From: Allacma fusca
Taxonomy: Eukaryota > Arthropoda > Collembola > Symphypleona > Sminthuridae
Length of the DNA stretch: 64,000 nucleotides
Direction: 5' to 3'
NCBI GenBank assembly: GCA_947179485.1
Contig: OX359245.1
Coordinates: forward strand, 75,007,067 to 75,071,066
Shown: positions 63,419-64,000 of the stretch, piece after piece
Layout: each line of letters begins with the position of its first letter
Position numbering within the stretch: the first letter of the stretch is position 1
Notes under the pieces: generated by a model
What the model was told of the DNA's origin: nothing
The model's database searches: none
What the model saw: only the letters and a program-made list of their open reading frames with translations
Program-made: the position numbers and the translations under genes

Positions 63419-64000
63419 CAGAGCTCCGCACGGGTCGGGTAATTTTTGATACCGAACTTGAACCGGAACCGTACTTGAATTTTCGGCTAAAGGCGGAGTC
63501 AAATCCGGACTTGCTCGTTCAAGTACGAGTACAAAATCCGATACTCTGAGTGCGGGTTAAAGTACAATGTAGGCGTACTCGTACTCGGACCGAATTTTCA
63601 AGTATTTTTTAAAAACCGGACCGACCCGTACTTGAACTCGTACTTGGACCGTACTCGAGGTTCAAGTACTTTTTCAATTACTTTTTTTAATTTTAGTTTA
63701 AATGAGTTAGCCGCAATTAATTTATCAGAATAAAATTATTCATTGTTTTTGCTATTATTGCTAGCCTTTATGTAGTACGCGTATCTTCAACGAGCAAAAT
63801 TATCTGTTTTGCTGATAAATTTCCAAATAATTCATCGTCTGACATCACCGGTGTAGCTGATGTAGTCGCATTTCTTTACCCAATGATAGTTAACTCTGAG
63901 TTTTACCCATGAAATGTTTGAAACAAATAGACAACAACATGACATAGTGTCAGAACTGCCAGCTGTGTCATTAAAAAAGTTGATATTAAAGTCTTCCATA
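63419..64000. mobile_element. hAT-like element, left end only (continues past the window)
   Basis: Begins CAGAGCTCCGCACGGGTCGG, the same YAGAGCT start as three other elements here, followed by an array of words such as cgtacttgaa and ccgaacttg (63430-63680) and then unique sequence. The expected 8-bp duplication would be TTATACAT (63411-63418). The right end is outside the window, so class and length are provisional. Confidence 0.65.

Noticed and set aside
1-64000. CRISPR arrays, rRNA genes, operons or bacterial-type signals
   Set aside because: None seen. Introns, LTR and hAT elements show a eukaryotic host, and the repeats are degenerate and not spacer-repeat structured.

Overview
The window looks like an AT-rich arthropod genome segment. 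My best guess is a springtail (Collembola), from the style of the receptor-like gene family, the very short introns (roughly 60-110 bp) and the repeat load. That assignment is inference from memory of such families, not something the sequence proves.

The host layer is one decaying cluster of paralogous multi-pass membrane receptor-like genes. Each full member has three exons (about 385, 316 and 481 bp) and a conserved C-terminal block, PVGVKIGPFHTIEREST. I find about nine members or pieces: one apparently intact gene (minus strand, 1589-2918); two nearly intact ones (15853-17189 minus, with a stop codon formed across a splice junction; 29543-30864 plus, with a 2-bp deletion); a full-length pseudogene with two stops (9695-11038); and scattered exon relics (5355-5455, 6870-7620, 9226-9605, 12900-13040, 23153-23279, 63011-63418). 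The spacers between genes are also copies of one another, so the locus grew by segmental duplication, including one inverted duplication (2.9-5 kb versus 28.7-30.9 kb).

The mobile layer has several ages. Six or more short hAT-like elements with 8-bp target duplications carry degenerate arrays of a short word that differs between elements; two are nested (25592-28492 containing 26284-28186). A pogo-like TA-flanked element lies at 14290-15233. A broken Polinton/adintovirus-like fossil (about 17.9-22.2 kb) is cut by a 5'-truncated LINE, which itself interrupts a receptor exon.

The dominant feature is a giant LTR retrotransposon of the Ty3/gypsy type at 33698-62494, on the minus strand: 28,797 bp with two 582-bp LTRs that look identical by eye and a 4-bp ATAT target duplication. 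It has a 3.1-kb repeat-rich leader, a 2188-codon Gag frame with a CCHC knuckle and a QGYxPx repeat, protease, RT-RNase H and integrase frames, a 2064-codon frame of unknown function with an RS-like region and an envelope-like middle, and a small type I membrane protein. It looks whole and very young. It landed in the 3' flank of a receptor copy, and the paralogous flank at 15.7 kb preserves the empty site. This element, its structured leader and its extra frames are the most likely undescribed system in the window.
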